DNA of 7,021 nucleotides from JAGOBX01 sp017999075 [NCBI: Candidatus Babelota bacterium] (GCA_017999075.1 JAGOBX010000183.1:1-7021), one strand, 5' to 3'; positions 1 through 7,021 are shown, counted from the stretch's first letter. Translations and numbers: made by a program. The notes: generated from the letters alone by a model not told the origin.

Positions 1-49
1 CAGTTAATCCTTCTATAAGCAAATCATTTATATTTACCGGTTCTGAAGG
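1..49 (-). repeat. Start of repeat unit R18 (cut by window end)
   Basis: W2325-W2340 read PSEPVNINDLLIEGLT, the usual P..P opening of a unit. The preceding residues IMAK plus PSEPV resemble the YMAKPMSPV junction before R13, five units earlier. Too little remains to test pairing with R8. Confidence 0.55.
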
Positions 50-3000
50 TTTAGCCATTATTGCAACAGCTTTTTTACCAGACAAAGTTTCTCTTACTAC
101 AATCGTATCTCCTTCTTCTACTCTAATCTTATTTAAAGCTGGAAATGTAAATCTATCAATTTGAAAATAACCTCTATAAACGCCGGTATGAATTCCTGAT
201 TCGCTAACTTGAATTAAAAACGAATCTGATCTTGGAAGCCCATTCGGCTGGAAAGCTTCAAGCACAACTGAAAAATTATCAGCAAGCAATGGATTCGCAT
301 CTTTGCCATTTACTTCAAAATTAACATATTCTCCCAATATAGGAGAGTACCCTGAACCTTGAGGTCCGGAAAAATCCGATTTAATAAATTTTATAGAATT
401 TATAAAATTAGGTTCACTATAATTTAAAACTTCCCTCTGAACAAATCTTACAGAAGGATTTTTAAAATAATTATATCCGGCATTAACATAAGGCGTAAAA
501 GTTATTATAGAACCATATGTGCTTTCAAGCAAATCAAGAGTTTCGTTTGATGATACATCAAGTTTCATAACTCCTCTGTAAATTTTAGTATTCTTACCTG
601 TTTCAGAACATAAAATATGTATGGTATCATTTCCGTTGGTTGCCTGCAAAATCACGGTATCTTCAATAAATTGAGAACTCGAATAATTTAAATCTGAAGT
701 ATCTCCTTCAATTATCGATATAAACAATTGTTCATTCAATACAAATTTTCCTAAAATCAAATCTGAATAATTATTATCTCTATAAAAATTAATCGAATTT
801 ATCACAGACGGCGATTTCGGTTCAGGATTGAATACCAGAACAGTATCCGACAAATTTTGATTAATATGCCATCTTGCAATCAATGTATCTCCTGCGTCAA
901 TATTAATCAATGGGGGTATTGCAAATTTATTCGTCGGCTGAAAATTGGTGGATGATAATTGCGCTATACCCTGGTAAAATCCCGAAGTTTTTTCAGTTTC
1001 ATACAATATTACAGATACAGAATCAGTTGGAATTATTGACCCTTTTGGAATTTTATATAAATAAACAAGTGTCGTATCTCTCAATAAAGTAGTACCAATA
1101 CCTCCAAAAGCTTGAATATATAACGTATCTCCAAATGTCACATTGCCGCTTAAATTCTGTAACAAATCAGGAGAACCGTTAAAATCCTGTTTAAAATCCA
1201 AAAATGTCAGGTATGACGGTTCTTCTTCTATTGCCACCTGTGCAGTATCCCAATATGCAATATTATTATAATTTGAAATTACCCTGACAAGTATAACGTT
1301 CCCTTCGCTATGTTTTAATAATTGCTGATAAGTATCACTCACATTGCTTAATTGAAGCCAATTGCGGTATTTCCCGCTATTTTTTGAGGTTTCATATAAA
1401 TTTACAGAAACCTGACCCAATATATTATTCCTAAAAATTGTATTTTCGCTATAAAATGCAGGACTGTCAAAATAATTCAATGGAAATGCCTGGAATATTG
1501 ATTTTGACAATGTATAAACATAAACAAAATTATCTGAAGTATTATCTACAAGATCCGGATTCCCATCCAATCCATTTAGTTCAATATAAATTTTTTCATT
1601 AGTAAGAACTTTACTGCCGGAATAATTTTTAAGTAATTCATCAAATTCACTATTCATAAACTTTACAGAATTTATTTCTGTAGGATTCGCTTTATTTACT
1701 ATATAAAAACTTATTTCCTTTTCTCCTATAACAATATCCGATTTTATATATACGGAATTACCATAATCTACTCCAAGTGTTTTTGATGTGCTTGAACTCT
1801 GAAGTCCAAGATTAGCATATCCCCTATAAATTCCTGCTGTCGGCGCAATTTCAGTTAAAACTATTGTTACAGTGTCATTACTATAGTTCGCATTCAATGT
1901 AACTGCAGTAGTATCATTTATAATATTATTCCCGAAATCATCGCTTCGCGCTTCTATATAAATAACCATTTCTCTCGGAACATATTTTCCAAGTATGCTG
2001 TTAGAATATGTTATATCTCTAAAAACATTCAAACTACGCAACTGAACAGGAGACATCGGCTTTGCCATATATGTAAAATCTCTAAATGAAGAAGCGCTGG
2101 TTACAAATGTATCGCTTACTTCAATCGTATCTCCAGGATTACCTACTATTAAATTATTATTTTCCTGTGACCAATACCATATACGCGGCTGAGGTTCGGG
2201 AGAATCAACCCTGTATATTTCACTTCCAACAGCTGTTTCACGAAGTGTAATTTCAATATAAGTATCGTTTCCTGTAGAACCTGCCAAATTACTTGATTTC
2301 ACATAAACAGTTATTGTATCTCTCAAAATAGGATTAGATAAAGAACCTATAATCTGCGGATATAAAAAATCCTCCATTTTAAGATTTTTTCCCGATAATG
2401 GCTCTATATACTTATCATCTTGAAACAAAGTTATATCTTTTACCTGCGGGCTTCTGTATTGAGCTACTGTCAAAGTTTTTGTCCCATAATCGTTATCTGT
2501 AGTCGGCTGCATAACATTTTGATAATATACAGGACAATTTGAAGCTGATATATTCGGATATATCAGTATTGTATCCCCGCGTTTTCCATAAAGTAAATTC
2601 AAATCAGGAGATGATATAGATGACAGATAAGGTATATTTAACATTGTTCTATATATATTAGAATTATTCGATGTTTCAGTCATTTCTACAGAAACTTTAT
2701 ATGGAGGCTGAGAAAGATCAGTTCTATTTTCCAAAGTTATTAAAAAAGTATCAACAATTTCATCATTCAAATATGGAATGGTGTCATTATAAAAAGATCC
2801 TTCAAAATCCCAGGCTTCGGCTTCAATATAAAAATAGTTGAACGGTTCCTCGTAAGACACTTCTGATATGTTACCGCCTGAAAAAGTTGAATTCCTGTAT
2901 ACTCTGATTTGTTTCAAGCGTGTCGGCGCAATTTCTATGGCAGCTCTTGTTTTATAAACAACCGGATTACGCTGCGGATCTATACTCGGTTCTATTGCAA

Positions 3001-6000
3001 TAATTTCAACAGTGTCTCCAGGATAAACATCAAGAGAATCTATTCTTTTAACAGTAACATTTCTTAAATCCCTAACTTCCATTTGTCCTCGAAATATGCC
3101 TGAATGTATCTCGGTTTCCCATAAGATCAAATCAAGATTATATGTATCATTTGTAGATTGAACCCTTACTTTCACAGTGTCTGAAAGAAGATTGCTGCTT
3201 GTTAATTTATCAGCTTGAGCTTCAATATAGATATATTTTCCTGCAGACTCGTCTCCCCATTTTATAGGAGATAATTTAGTGGTGGAATAATACGGATCAG
3301 TTTTTAAGGTAATACTGTAAATATAATCTGGTGTACGCATAGTGGCAGTTTGTACTGAATCTGAAATAATTTCATTATATTTTTTCCCTATACCGGCTGC
3401 TCCCCAGTATGAAGTATCATAAGGTTCAAGATATACAAAATCATTCTGATTATTTTTTAACCAGTTTTCTATATTATTCTTTGTATGCGATAATAAAACT
3501 CTGCCCACATATACTCCAGTATGTTTTCCTGTTTCTGTTAAATTGACTATTAACTGAAATTCACCTGTTCCTGAATCATTCTTTTCTCCGTTCGAAGATG
3601 TCAGTAAAACAGCAACCTGATCTTCTGTATAAGGAGAAATATCATTTCCCATAAATCTTATATTTAAATAATCTCCTCTTTGCACCTGAATCTGTTTATT
3701 ATAAGGTATCTGAAAACCCGGTTCTGTAAACTCAAGTTTATTCATTGTCGCAGGTAAAACCGGATTTGCCACAACAAGAGTTGTTAAAATTGACGTATCC
3801 GTTTTAGAAATCACATATATTGTATCTCCAAAATTCACTCCCAATTCATCCAGAGTATCATTTGTTCTTGTTTTAATATTAACCTCTCCCCGAAATTTGG
3901 AAGAAGATTTTTCTGTTTCATAAACACTAACTTCTATTCTATTATTTATTTCCTGTGTCCAATCAGAAATATTTCCAGAAACCAAAATTACTTCAGACAT
4001 ATCAGGAGAGAGAGAATTAATATCAGTTGCAGTTAATTCAATATATAAAACATCATTCAATCCAACAGGTTCTGTTCTGTCTGTTAAATAAGTATAGTTA
4101 CTTTTTACTCTGACCGCGATTATATCTGCCGGCTGTATAGTTTCGTTTTCAATAAATATAATATCGTACATGTTGGTTTCTGTATCAGAAATTGTATATT
4201 CGTCAGCTATAAATTGCCATTTCGTTCCAAATACATCTCCCCATATCCATCCTCTTCTTCCGGGTAATCCGCTGAAATTAAGCGGATTTGGAGCCCCTGT
4301 CCTATATCCTGCATATTCAGATACTACAATCGTATCTCCTTTAGCAAAAGCGTTTATATATTGTAATCCCGCGTCTGTAAAATTATTTATTTTTACCCAA
4401 TTTCTATATCTTCCTGAATTCAAACTTGTTTCCCTTAAAGTTAATGGTATTCCTGCCGTATCTTTATTAGATGTTACATAAACTATAAAAGTATCAGCGA
4501 TAAGCGGATTAGCGTCTAATCCGTTAGCTTCAATATATACAATTTGATTGGCAAGAGTTTTATCTGTTAAAAATTCATTATATAAAGAATTCATGAATTT
4601 CATACTTGAAACTATAACAGGACGTTTGTTATAAGTCGTATGTATCTGCCAGTTATGCGAATCCGGAGCAACTGCAGAATAAGCTTTGATTATATTATTA
4701 TATCCTGCTCTCAATAAATTTCCAGACTGGTTGGTGGACAGCATTGTCAAAGTTATAAAACCCTGAAATTCACCAGAACCTCTTCCGGTCTCTATCAAAT
4801 CAACATATATCTGTTCGTTATTATTAAGATTTTTCATTATTACGCGTGTAGTATCAACTGTAAAACTATTCTGATCATTTGCAATTACTTCAATATAAAT
4901 TTTATCATCAGGCAAAATTTCAGTTAAATTCTGGTCAACAGCGCTTACATAATCAGATTCTGTTATCCTTAACGATATTATTTCATTGGCAGGCGGAGTG
5001 ATAGGTTGAAGTCCCGCAGTTATCAGAACACTGTCAATTTCCGAATAAGATTTTGGTGCTCCTAAAGGCGCATTTACAAATGTCTGATCATTATCTTTCC
5101 ATATAATAAATAATGTATCCCCATTATTTATTGACATTATTTTAGGAACAGCATCAGGTCTTTTTACATCAGTAGGAGATTGTCCTAAATTAACCCTCCC
5201 TCTGAATTCTCCGGTAGTCATTCCTGTTTCTTTAAGCGTCAAAACTAAAGAATCAGAGACTATTGTATCGCCGGCCAGAACTTTATATAATATAACATTT
5301 ACTTCATCAGCTAAAACAGGCGAACCTATATCTCCAAAAAGCATTATATACAAATTATCTCCATAAGTAGCATAATCTCCCCAGTTTGTATTATAATCAT
5401 CTGCTCTGTAATTTAAAAAAGTAATATAATTTAAAATTTGATTGGTCGCTATTTGTATTGTATCACTTTTAAATGAAGTTGTATCAAACTCAGTCCCGTT
5501 ATTATATAAATACGCTAAAACAATCAGTGTATCGCCTTTATAAGCTTTTATAAATCTTTGATTAGTATCATTATAATCTCTTATATATGCAGTTCCCCGG
5601 TAACGCCCTGAATTTTTTTCAGTTTCATTAATTCTTAATTTTAAATATCCTCTCGAATTATTAACTTGAAATTGACCAGTATCTTTAACAATATTTATTG
5701 GTTGATTATAATCTACGCTATAAATATATATATCCATATATTCTGCAAGCTGAGGATTAGCATCTTCACCGTTTACTTCAATATTTAAAGCTTGACTGCG
5801 GGAAATTTTTCCTGTTGTTTGACTCAAATTATCTTCAAATAATTCATCTTTAAAATAAACATTATTCAAGCGAAGCGGAGAATGATTTGACACAACTCTC
5901 ATAACTTTAGGATAACTGCTTACAGGTTTATTGGTATCTGAAATATTGTCTGCACAGTATACGCTTATTGTATCACCGAGAAACACTCCCAGTTCGTCAA

Positions 6001-7021
6001 GCGTATCGTTTGTAGAAGGCTTCAATTTCATGCTTCCCCTGTAAACCCCTGAATTTCCGCCTAATTCATATAATGTAATTATTATTCTGTCGCCAGATCT
6101 TAAATTTTCAATCACAAATGGAGTAGTATCTCTGACAGCATTATTTCCAACATCTCCACGGGCTTCAATATATAAATTCGCATCATCTGCTATTACTCCC
6201 AGATCAGATACAGCCTGGCTATAACCAGAATTAATGAATACATTTAAATTAAAAAATGAAATTGGAGAGATCGGCGCTCCCATTCTTGTAACGTCAATCG
6301 GATAAGTATCGAAATACGGATATACTGATTTATATGGTGTTACTGAAATTGTATCTCCCTGACCTGCATATAAAAAATTACTGTTATCAGCGCTGAAATA
6401 ATAAATTTTAGGGACAGGTTCACTCCCTGAAACTCTGTAAATTTCACTTCCGACTTCTGTTTCAGTAAGCATAATCTGGATGCTGTCACTATTGGCTCCA
6501 TTTAAATTTCTATGTAAAACTACCATAAACGTATCAACTAAAATACTGGCAGAATTCCTGCCGACTAATTGTATATAAATATTATCTTCCATTAACAAAT
6601 TCAACCCAGCTAACTCACTGGTGTAGCTGTTATCAGTAAAAAAACGTATACTTCTTATCTGTGTGGGCTGACGATATTCAGAAACAATCAATTCTATCGG
6701 GGATCTAAATGCAGTATCTTCAACATTAGCAGATATAATTATTGTATCTCCGCGTGAAGATTCAAGTTCTATTGTCTGTAATGCCTGCTCATTAACTATA
6801 TAAGGGTTTTCAAGCCAATTTCTATATATATTTGTATTTTTCCCTGTTTCAATTAAAGTTATAGGAACAGTGCCTCCTAAACCATTTAACCCAATTCTTG
6901 AAGTAATCAATAATTCAACTGTATCCTCCAATTCATCATTTGCATAAAGAGTAGTATCAGTTAAAGTCCCTGCTAAATCATAAGCTTCAACTTCAAAATA
7001 CATATACCTGTAATTTGGTTC
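1..7021 (-). CDS. Internal part of a giant repetitive, probably secreted or cell-surface protein (Ig-like repeat array), open at both ends
   Basis: One reading frame runs from base 7021 to base 2 as 2,340 sense codons with no stop; base 1 starts the next codon. Frame was checked at all unit boundaries and they agree, so there is no frameshift. The start, signal peptide, C terminus and any anchoring or sorting domain lie outside. The product is an array of about 17 units of 124-161 residues, each with a turn motif like ET..NSG.YRG followed by GDTI.V. Composition is rich in Asn, Asp, Thr, Ser, Ile and Tyr, with three Cys only (W356, W1496, W2138). I see no catalytic motif or membrane helix. From family knowledge, such repeats occur in long extracellular bacterial proteins; an adhesin, stalk or surface-layer role is inference. 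Units recur with a ten-unit period of about 1,406 residues. No promoter, ribosome binding site or terminator can be assigned because the gene fills the window. Confidence 0.93.
50..421 (-). repeat. Repeat unit R17 (second copy of R7 type)
   Basis: W2201-W2324, 124 residues. It opens YSEPNFINSIKFIKSDF, then VNFEVNGKDANPLLADNF, the turn SESGIHTGVYRGYFQI (Ser replacing Thr in the ET pair), RFTFPALNKI and EEGDTIVVRETLSG. The pairing with R7 is strong and includes an identical 18-base stretch coding GDTIVV (95-112 and 4322-4339). Where I place the unit end, the Trp-rich stretch seen after R7 is not present. Confidence 0.84.
422..826 (-). repeat. Repeat unit R16 (second copy of R6 type, weak match)
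   Basis: W2066-W2200, 135 residues. It opens PEPKSPSVINSINFYRD, then NEQLFISIIEGDTSDL, EDTVILQATNGNDTIHIL, the turn SETGKNTKIYRGVMKL and NETLDLLESTYGSIITF. Its NETLDLL....G ending recalls the NDTLDELGV..GDTI of R3 and R8 more than R6, so this position may have exchanged subtype. One Cys lies at W2138. Confidence 0.75.
827..1222 (-). repeat. Repeat unit R15 (second copy of R5 type)
   Basis: W1934-W2065, 132 residues. It has FGDTLYIQAFGGIGTTLLRDT, VYLYKIPKGSIIPTDSVSVIL, the turn YETEKTSGFYQGIAQL and DAGDTLIARWHIN. It pairs with R5 through G.IG, LYK..I..DS and the Trp after GDTL, and is 15 residues shorter. Confidence 0.84.
1223..1690 (-). repeat. Repeat unit R14 (second copy of R4 type)
   Basis: W1778-W1933, 156 residues. 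It opens ANPTEINSVKFMNSEF, then KIYIELNGLDGNPDLVD, a long loop rich in Phe and Asn, the turn YETSKNSGKYRNWLQL and SEGNVILVRVIS in place of GDTI. It matches R4 in the long loop and the NSG[RK]YR turn, though the YRNW ending resembles R1 and R7 instead. Confidence 0.82.
1691..2065 (-). repeat. Repeat unit R13 (second copy of R3 type)
   Basis: W1653-W1777, 125 residues. It opens AKPMSPVQLRSLNVF (R3: GAPISPISFFNLNVF), then YIEARSDDFGNNIINDTT, the turn TEIAPTAGIYRGYANL and KTLGVDYGNSVYI. The GDTI strand has changed to GNSV. The turn begins with EIAP instead of ETG, just as R3 has ELGG, so loss of the ET pair is a shared feature of this position in the block. Confidence 0.84.
2066..2452 (-). repeat. 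Repeat unit R12 (second copy of R2 type)
   Basis: W1524-W1652, 129 residues. It opens SPQVKDITLFQDD, has LKMEDFLYPQIIG, the turn RETAVGSEIYRV followed by EPQPRIWYW, and GNPGDTIEV. This is the clearest partner in the array: MED, ET.VGSEIYRV, the EP.P.I aromatic run and GDTI.V all fall at matching positions in R2. Confidence 0.86.
2453..2926 (-). repeat. Repeat unit R11 (second copy of R1 type)
   Basis: W1366-W1523, 158 residues. It opens PTRLKQIRVYRNS, then FYIEAEAWDFEGSFYNDT, YLNDEIVDTFLITL, the turn TETSNNSNIYRTML and KRGDTILIYPN. R1 supplies matching elements in the same order (FEVEAYDLAGT, NDELEDT, TNIYRNWL, RGDTIII). Both are followed by a Y-R junction (AQYR here, SEYR after R1). One Cys lies at W1496. 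Confidence 0.83.
2927..3337 (-). repeat. Repeat unit R10
   Basis: W1229-W1365, 137 residues. It opens RTPDYIYSITL, then GKYIYIEAQADKLTSS, SDTVKVRVQS, the turn WETEIHSGIFRGQMEV and YPGDTVEIIAIEPS. All hallmark elements are present. It closes the ten-unit block as phased here. Its partner would be R20. Confidence 0.8.
3338..3763 (-). repeat. Repeat unit R9 (divergent)
   Basis: W1087-W1228, 142 residues. It has QRGDYLNIRFMGNDISP, then the turn TETGKHTGVYVGRVLL with Val replacing the Arg of YRG. The closing GDTI strand is absent, its place taken by NQNDFVYLEPYDTSYWGAAGIGKKY. It also carries DSGTGEFQ before the ET turn. Its partner would be R19, outside the window. It is the unit furthest from the consensus. 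Confidence 0.75.
3764..4144 (-). repeat. Repeat unit R8
   Basis: W960-W1086, 127 residues. It has VGLNDVLYIELTATDINS, the turn YETEKSSSKFRGEVNI and NDTLDELGVNFGDTIYVIS. The turn has Ser-Ser-Lys where most units have Ser-Gly-X. No ten-unit partner is readable (R18 is cut after 16 residues), but its ending is nearly identical to that of R3. Confidence 0.8.
4145..4627 (-). repeat. Repeat unit R7 (DANP subtype with C-terminal extension)
   Basis: W799-W959, 161 residues, the longest unit. It opens KRPVIVSSMKFMNS, then YIEANGLDANPLIADTF, the turn RETSLNSGRYRNWVKI, NNFTDAGLQYINAFAKGDTIVV. It pairs with R17 (DANPLLAD, RFTFPALNKIRVEEGDTIVV). After GDTIVV it continues for about 60 residues through a Trp-rich stretch before R8 begins, roughly 35 more than the typical unit, so either a loop has been inserted or R8's opening has expanded. 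Confidence 0.83.
4211..4261 (-). other. Trp-rich segment at the R7-R8 junction (W921-W937)
   Basis: The segment reads GRRGWIWGDVFGTKWQF: three Trp and two Phe in 17 residues, flanked by Pro/Gly (LNFSGLPG before) and acidic residues (IADEY after). Its position falls between the GDTIVV strand of R7 and the opening of R8, where other junctions have about ten residues. The window ends before the equivalent site of copy B can be read. An exposed aromatic loop for ligand or partner binding is one possibility, but that is inference only. Confidence 0.6.
4628..5002 (-). repeat. Repeat unit R6
   Basis: W674-W798, 125 residues. It has LPDDKIYIEVIANDQNSFTVDTT, the turn IETGRGSGEFQGFITL and a closing strand that has lost GDTI (AGYNNIIKAYS). 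Its partner by position is R16, with offset 1396. That match is the weakest of the seven: the length differs by ten residues and only the general unit pattern aligns convincingly. Confidence 0.75.
5003..5443 (-). repeat. Repeat unit R5 (G.IG / LYK subtype)
   Basis: W527-W673, 147 residues. It has YGDNLYIMLFGDIGSPVLAD, ILYKVLAGDTIVSDSLVLTL, the turn KETGMTTGEFRGRVNL, and NNGDTLFIIWKDN. It pairs with R15: FGDIG/FGGIG, LYK followed by I..DS, EFRG/FYQG, and a Trp strand after GDTL in both. The extra hairpin LYK...G..I..DS before the ET turn is specific to this pair. Confidence 0.84.
5444..5884 (-). repeat. Repeat unit R4 (NG.DANP subtype)
   Basis: W380-W526, 147 residues. It opens HSPLRLNNVYF, has LNIEVNGEDANPQLAEY, the turn NETEKNSGRYRGTAYI, then YKGDTLIVLAYLYNN. 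It pairs with R14 (IELNGLDGNPDLVD, YETSKNSGKYRNW, NYNN). Both carry a longer loop than other units between the acidic strand and the ET turn, which explains their lengths of 147 and 156. Confidence 0.83.
5885..6280 (-). repeat. Repeat unit R3
   Basis: W248-W379, 132 residues. It opens GAPISPISFFNLNVF, then YIEARGDVGNNAVRDTT, the turn YELGGNSGVYRGSM (Leu-Gly-Gly in place of the usual Thr-Gly-Lys after Glu), and NDTLDELGVFLGDTI. It pairs with R13 (YIEARSDDFGNN, NDTT, AGIYRGYANL). The NDTLDELGV..GDTI ending is shared almost exactly with R8, five units on. It holds one of only three Cys codons (W356). Confidence 0.85.
6281..6670 (-). repeat. Repeat unit R2 (VGSEIYRV subtype)
   Basis: W118-W247, 130 residues. 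It opens QPTQIRSIRFF, has LLMEDNIYIQLVG, then the distinctive turn TETEVGSEIYRV followed by SEPVPKIYYF and GQGDTISV. The usual NSG.YRG turn is replaced by VGSEIYRV and the following strand carries an EP.P.I aromatic stretch. R12 shares all of these features, including MED, and is nearly the same length (129). Confidence 0.85.
6671..7021 (-). repeat. Repeat unit R1 (partial, N-terminal part missing)
   Basis: W1-W117. It shows the acidic strand FEVEAYDLAGT, NDELEDTVELL, the turn ETGKNTNIYRNWL and the close RGDTIIISA. It pairs with R11: PNYRYMYFEVEAYD matches PFNYFYIEAEAWD, and NDELEDT matches NDEIVDT. The window opens just before this strand, so roughly 30-40 residues of the unit lie upstream. 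The YRNW form of the turn replaces the usual YRG and recurs in R7 and R14. Confidence 0.8.

Larger units (their letters stand above)
1..2926 (-). repeat. Higher-order block, copy B (units R11-R17 and start of R18)
   Basis: This is the second copy of the ten-unit block, W1366-W2340, running off the low-coordinate end. The order of unit subtypes repeats copy A exactly: acidic-aromatic (R11), VGSEIYRV (R12), YIEAR..GNN (R13), NG.D.NP (R14), G.IG/LYK (R15), R16, DANPL.AD (R17). DNA identity to copy A is limited to short stretches, for example an identical 18 bases at 95-112 and 4322-4339, so the duplication is old or the DNA has drifted under protein-level selection. Confidence 0.85.
2927..7021 (-). 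repeat. Higher-order block, copy A (units R1-R10)
   Basis: This is the first copy of a block of ten different domain units, W1-W1365, entered part-way through R1. Units R1-R7 each have a specific partner ten units later in copy B. Matched anchor points are shifted by 1391 (NDEL/NDEI), 1408 (VGSEIYRV), 1404 (YIEAR), 1411 (SGRYR/SGKYR), 1410 (GEFRG/GFYQG), 1396 and 1405-1409 residues (DANPLIAD/DANPLLAD, GDTIVV). R2-R11 total 1,406 residues, the best estimate of the block length. R8-R10 would pair with units outside the window. Confidence 0.85.

Noticed and set aside
910-1092. Plus-strand open frame of 60 codons
   Set aside because: It is antisense to R15 of the minus-strand gene, short, and without recognisable features; a chance open frame.
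1838-2935. Identical 15-base stretch (coding EIAPT) at 1838-1852 and 2921-2935
   Set aside because: The two copies fall at non-equivalent places, one in the turn of R13 and one at the R10-R11 junction. With shared codon preference this is probably chance and not a recombination trace.
4170-4481. Plus-strand open frame of 103 codons starting at an ATG
   Set aside because: It lies wholly antisense to the continuous minus-strand gene, over R7 and its Trp-rich segment, has no convincing ribosome binding site or recognisable domain, and its composition is what the complement of this repeat sequence gives.
1-7021. Cadherin, RTX, dockerin or thrombospondin type 3 repeats
   Set aside because: DANP and D..GNN look faintly like calcium motifs, but the cadherin DRE/LDRE motifs, the RTX GGxGxD nonapeptides and the DxDxDG loops of dockerins and type 3 repeats are absent.
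1-7021. CRISPR array, short tandem DNA repeats, insertion sequence ends or RNA genes
   Set aside because: No evenly spaced identical short repeats, terminal inverted repeats, or tRNA/rRNA-like stretches were seen. The recurring DNA words (such as the complement of GDTI codons) are explained by the protein repeats.
1-7021. Internal Met codons as possible starts of separate genes
   Set aside because: Several in-frame ATG codons exist, but the frame is continuous through them, there is no stop before any of them, and the domain pattern runs on without a break.

Overview
The whole window lies inside one very large protein-coding gene on the minus strand. Reading the reverse complement from base 7021 gives 2,340 consecutive sense codons (7021 down to 2) with no stop and no frameshift, and the frame runs off both ends. 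Neither the start codon, the stop, nor any promoter or terminator is in the window. I number residues W1-W2340 from the 7021 end. The sequence is AT-rich (roughly one third G+C by eye), Arg is mostly AGA and Leu mostly TTA. All Trp are TGG with no in-frame TGA, so the standard bacterial code fits. This suggests a low-GC bacterium; I cannot name the phylum. Very long extracellular proteins with this kind of repeat are known, as I recall, from Bacteroidota-related and several uncultured lineages.

The protein is an array of about 17 divergent units (R1-R17, N to C) of about 124-161 residues, plus the first 16 residues of an eighteenth. Each unit has the same plan: an opening like P..I.SI.F; an acidic strand such as YIEA.G.DANP; a strand with ..DT..V.V.S; the hallmark turn L.ETG.NSG.YRG; and a closing strand GDTI.V. 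The alternation of short hydrophobic strands and Asp/Asn/Gly turns, with only three Cys in 2,340 residues, fits a secreted or surface-exposed string of Ig-like beta-sandwich domains. No catalytic motif, membrane segment, signal peptide, anchor or sorting signal is visible.

The most striking feature is a second, much longer period. Unit Rk resembles R(k+10) far better than it resembles its neighbours: R1/R11, R2/R12, R3/R13, R4/R14, R5/R15, R6/R16 and R7/R17 all pair at a constant offset of 1,391-1,411 residues (about 4.2 kb). The protein is therefore built from a higher-order block of ten different domains, about 1,406 residues long, and the window shows about 1.67 copies. R8, R9 and R10 have no full partner in the window. 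A weaker five-unit echo links R3 with R8 and R13 with R18.

Region by region (plus-strand coordinates): 7021-2927 is the first block copy (R1-R10), including a Trp-rich segment in R7 at 4211-4261; 2926-1 is the second copy (R11-R17 and the start of R18). There is no intergenic DNA, RNA gene, mobile element or CRISPR array.
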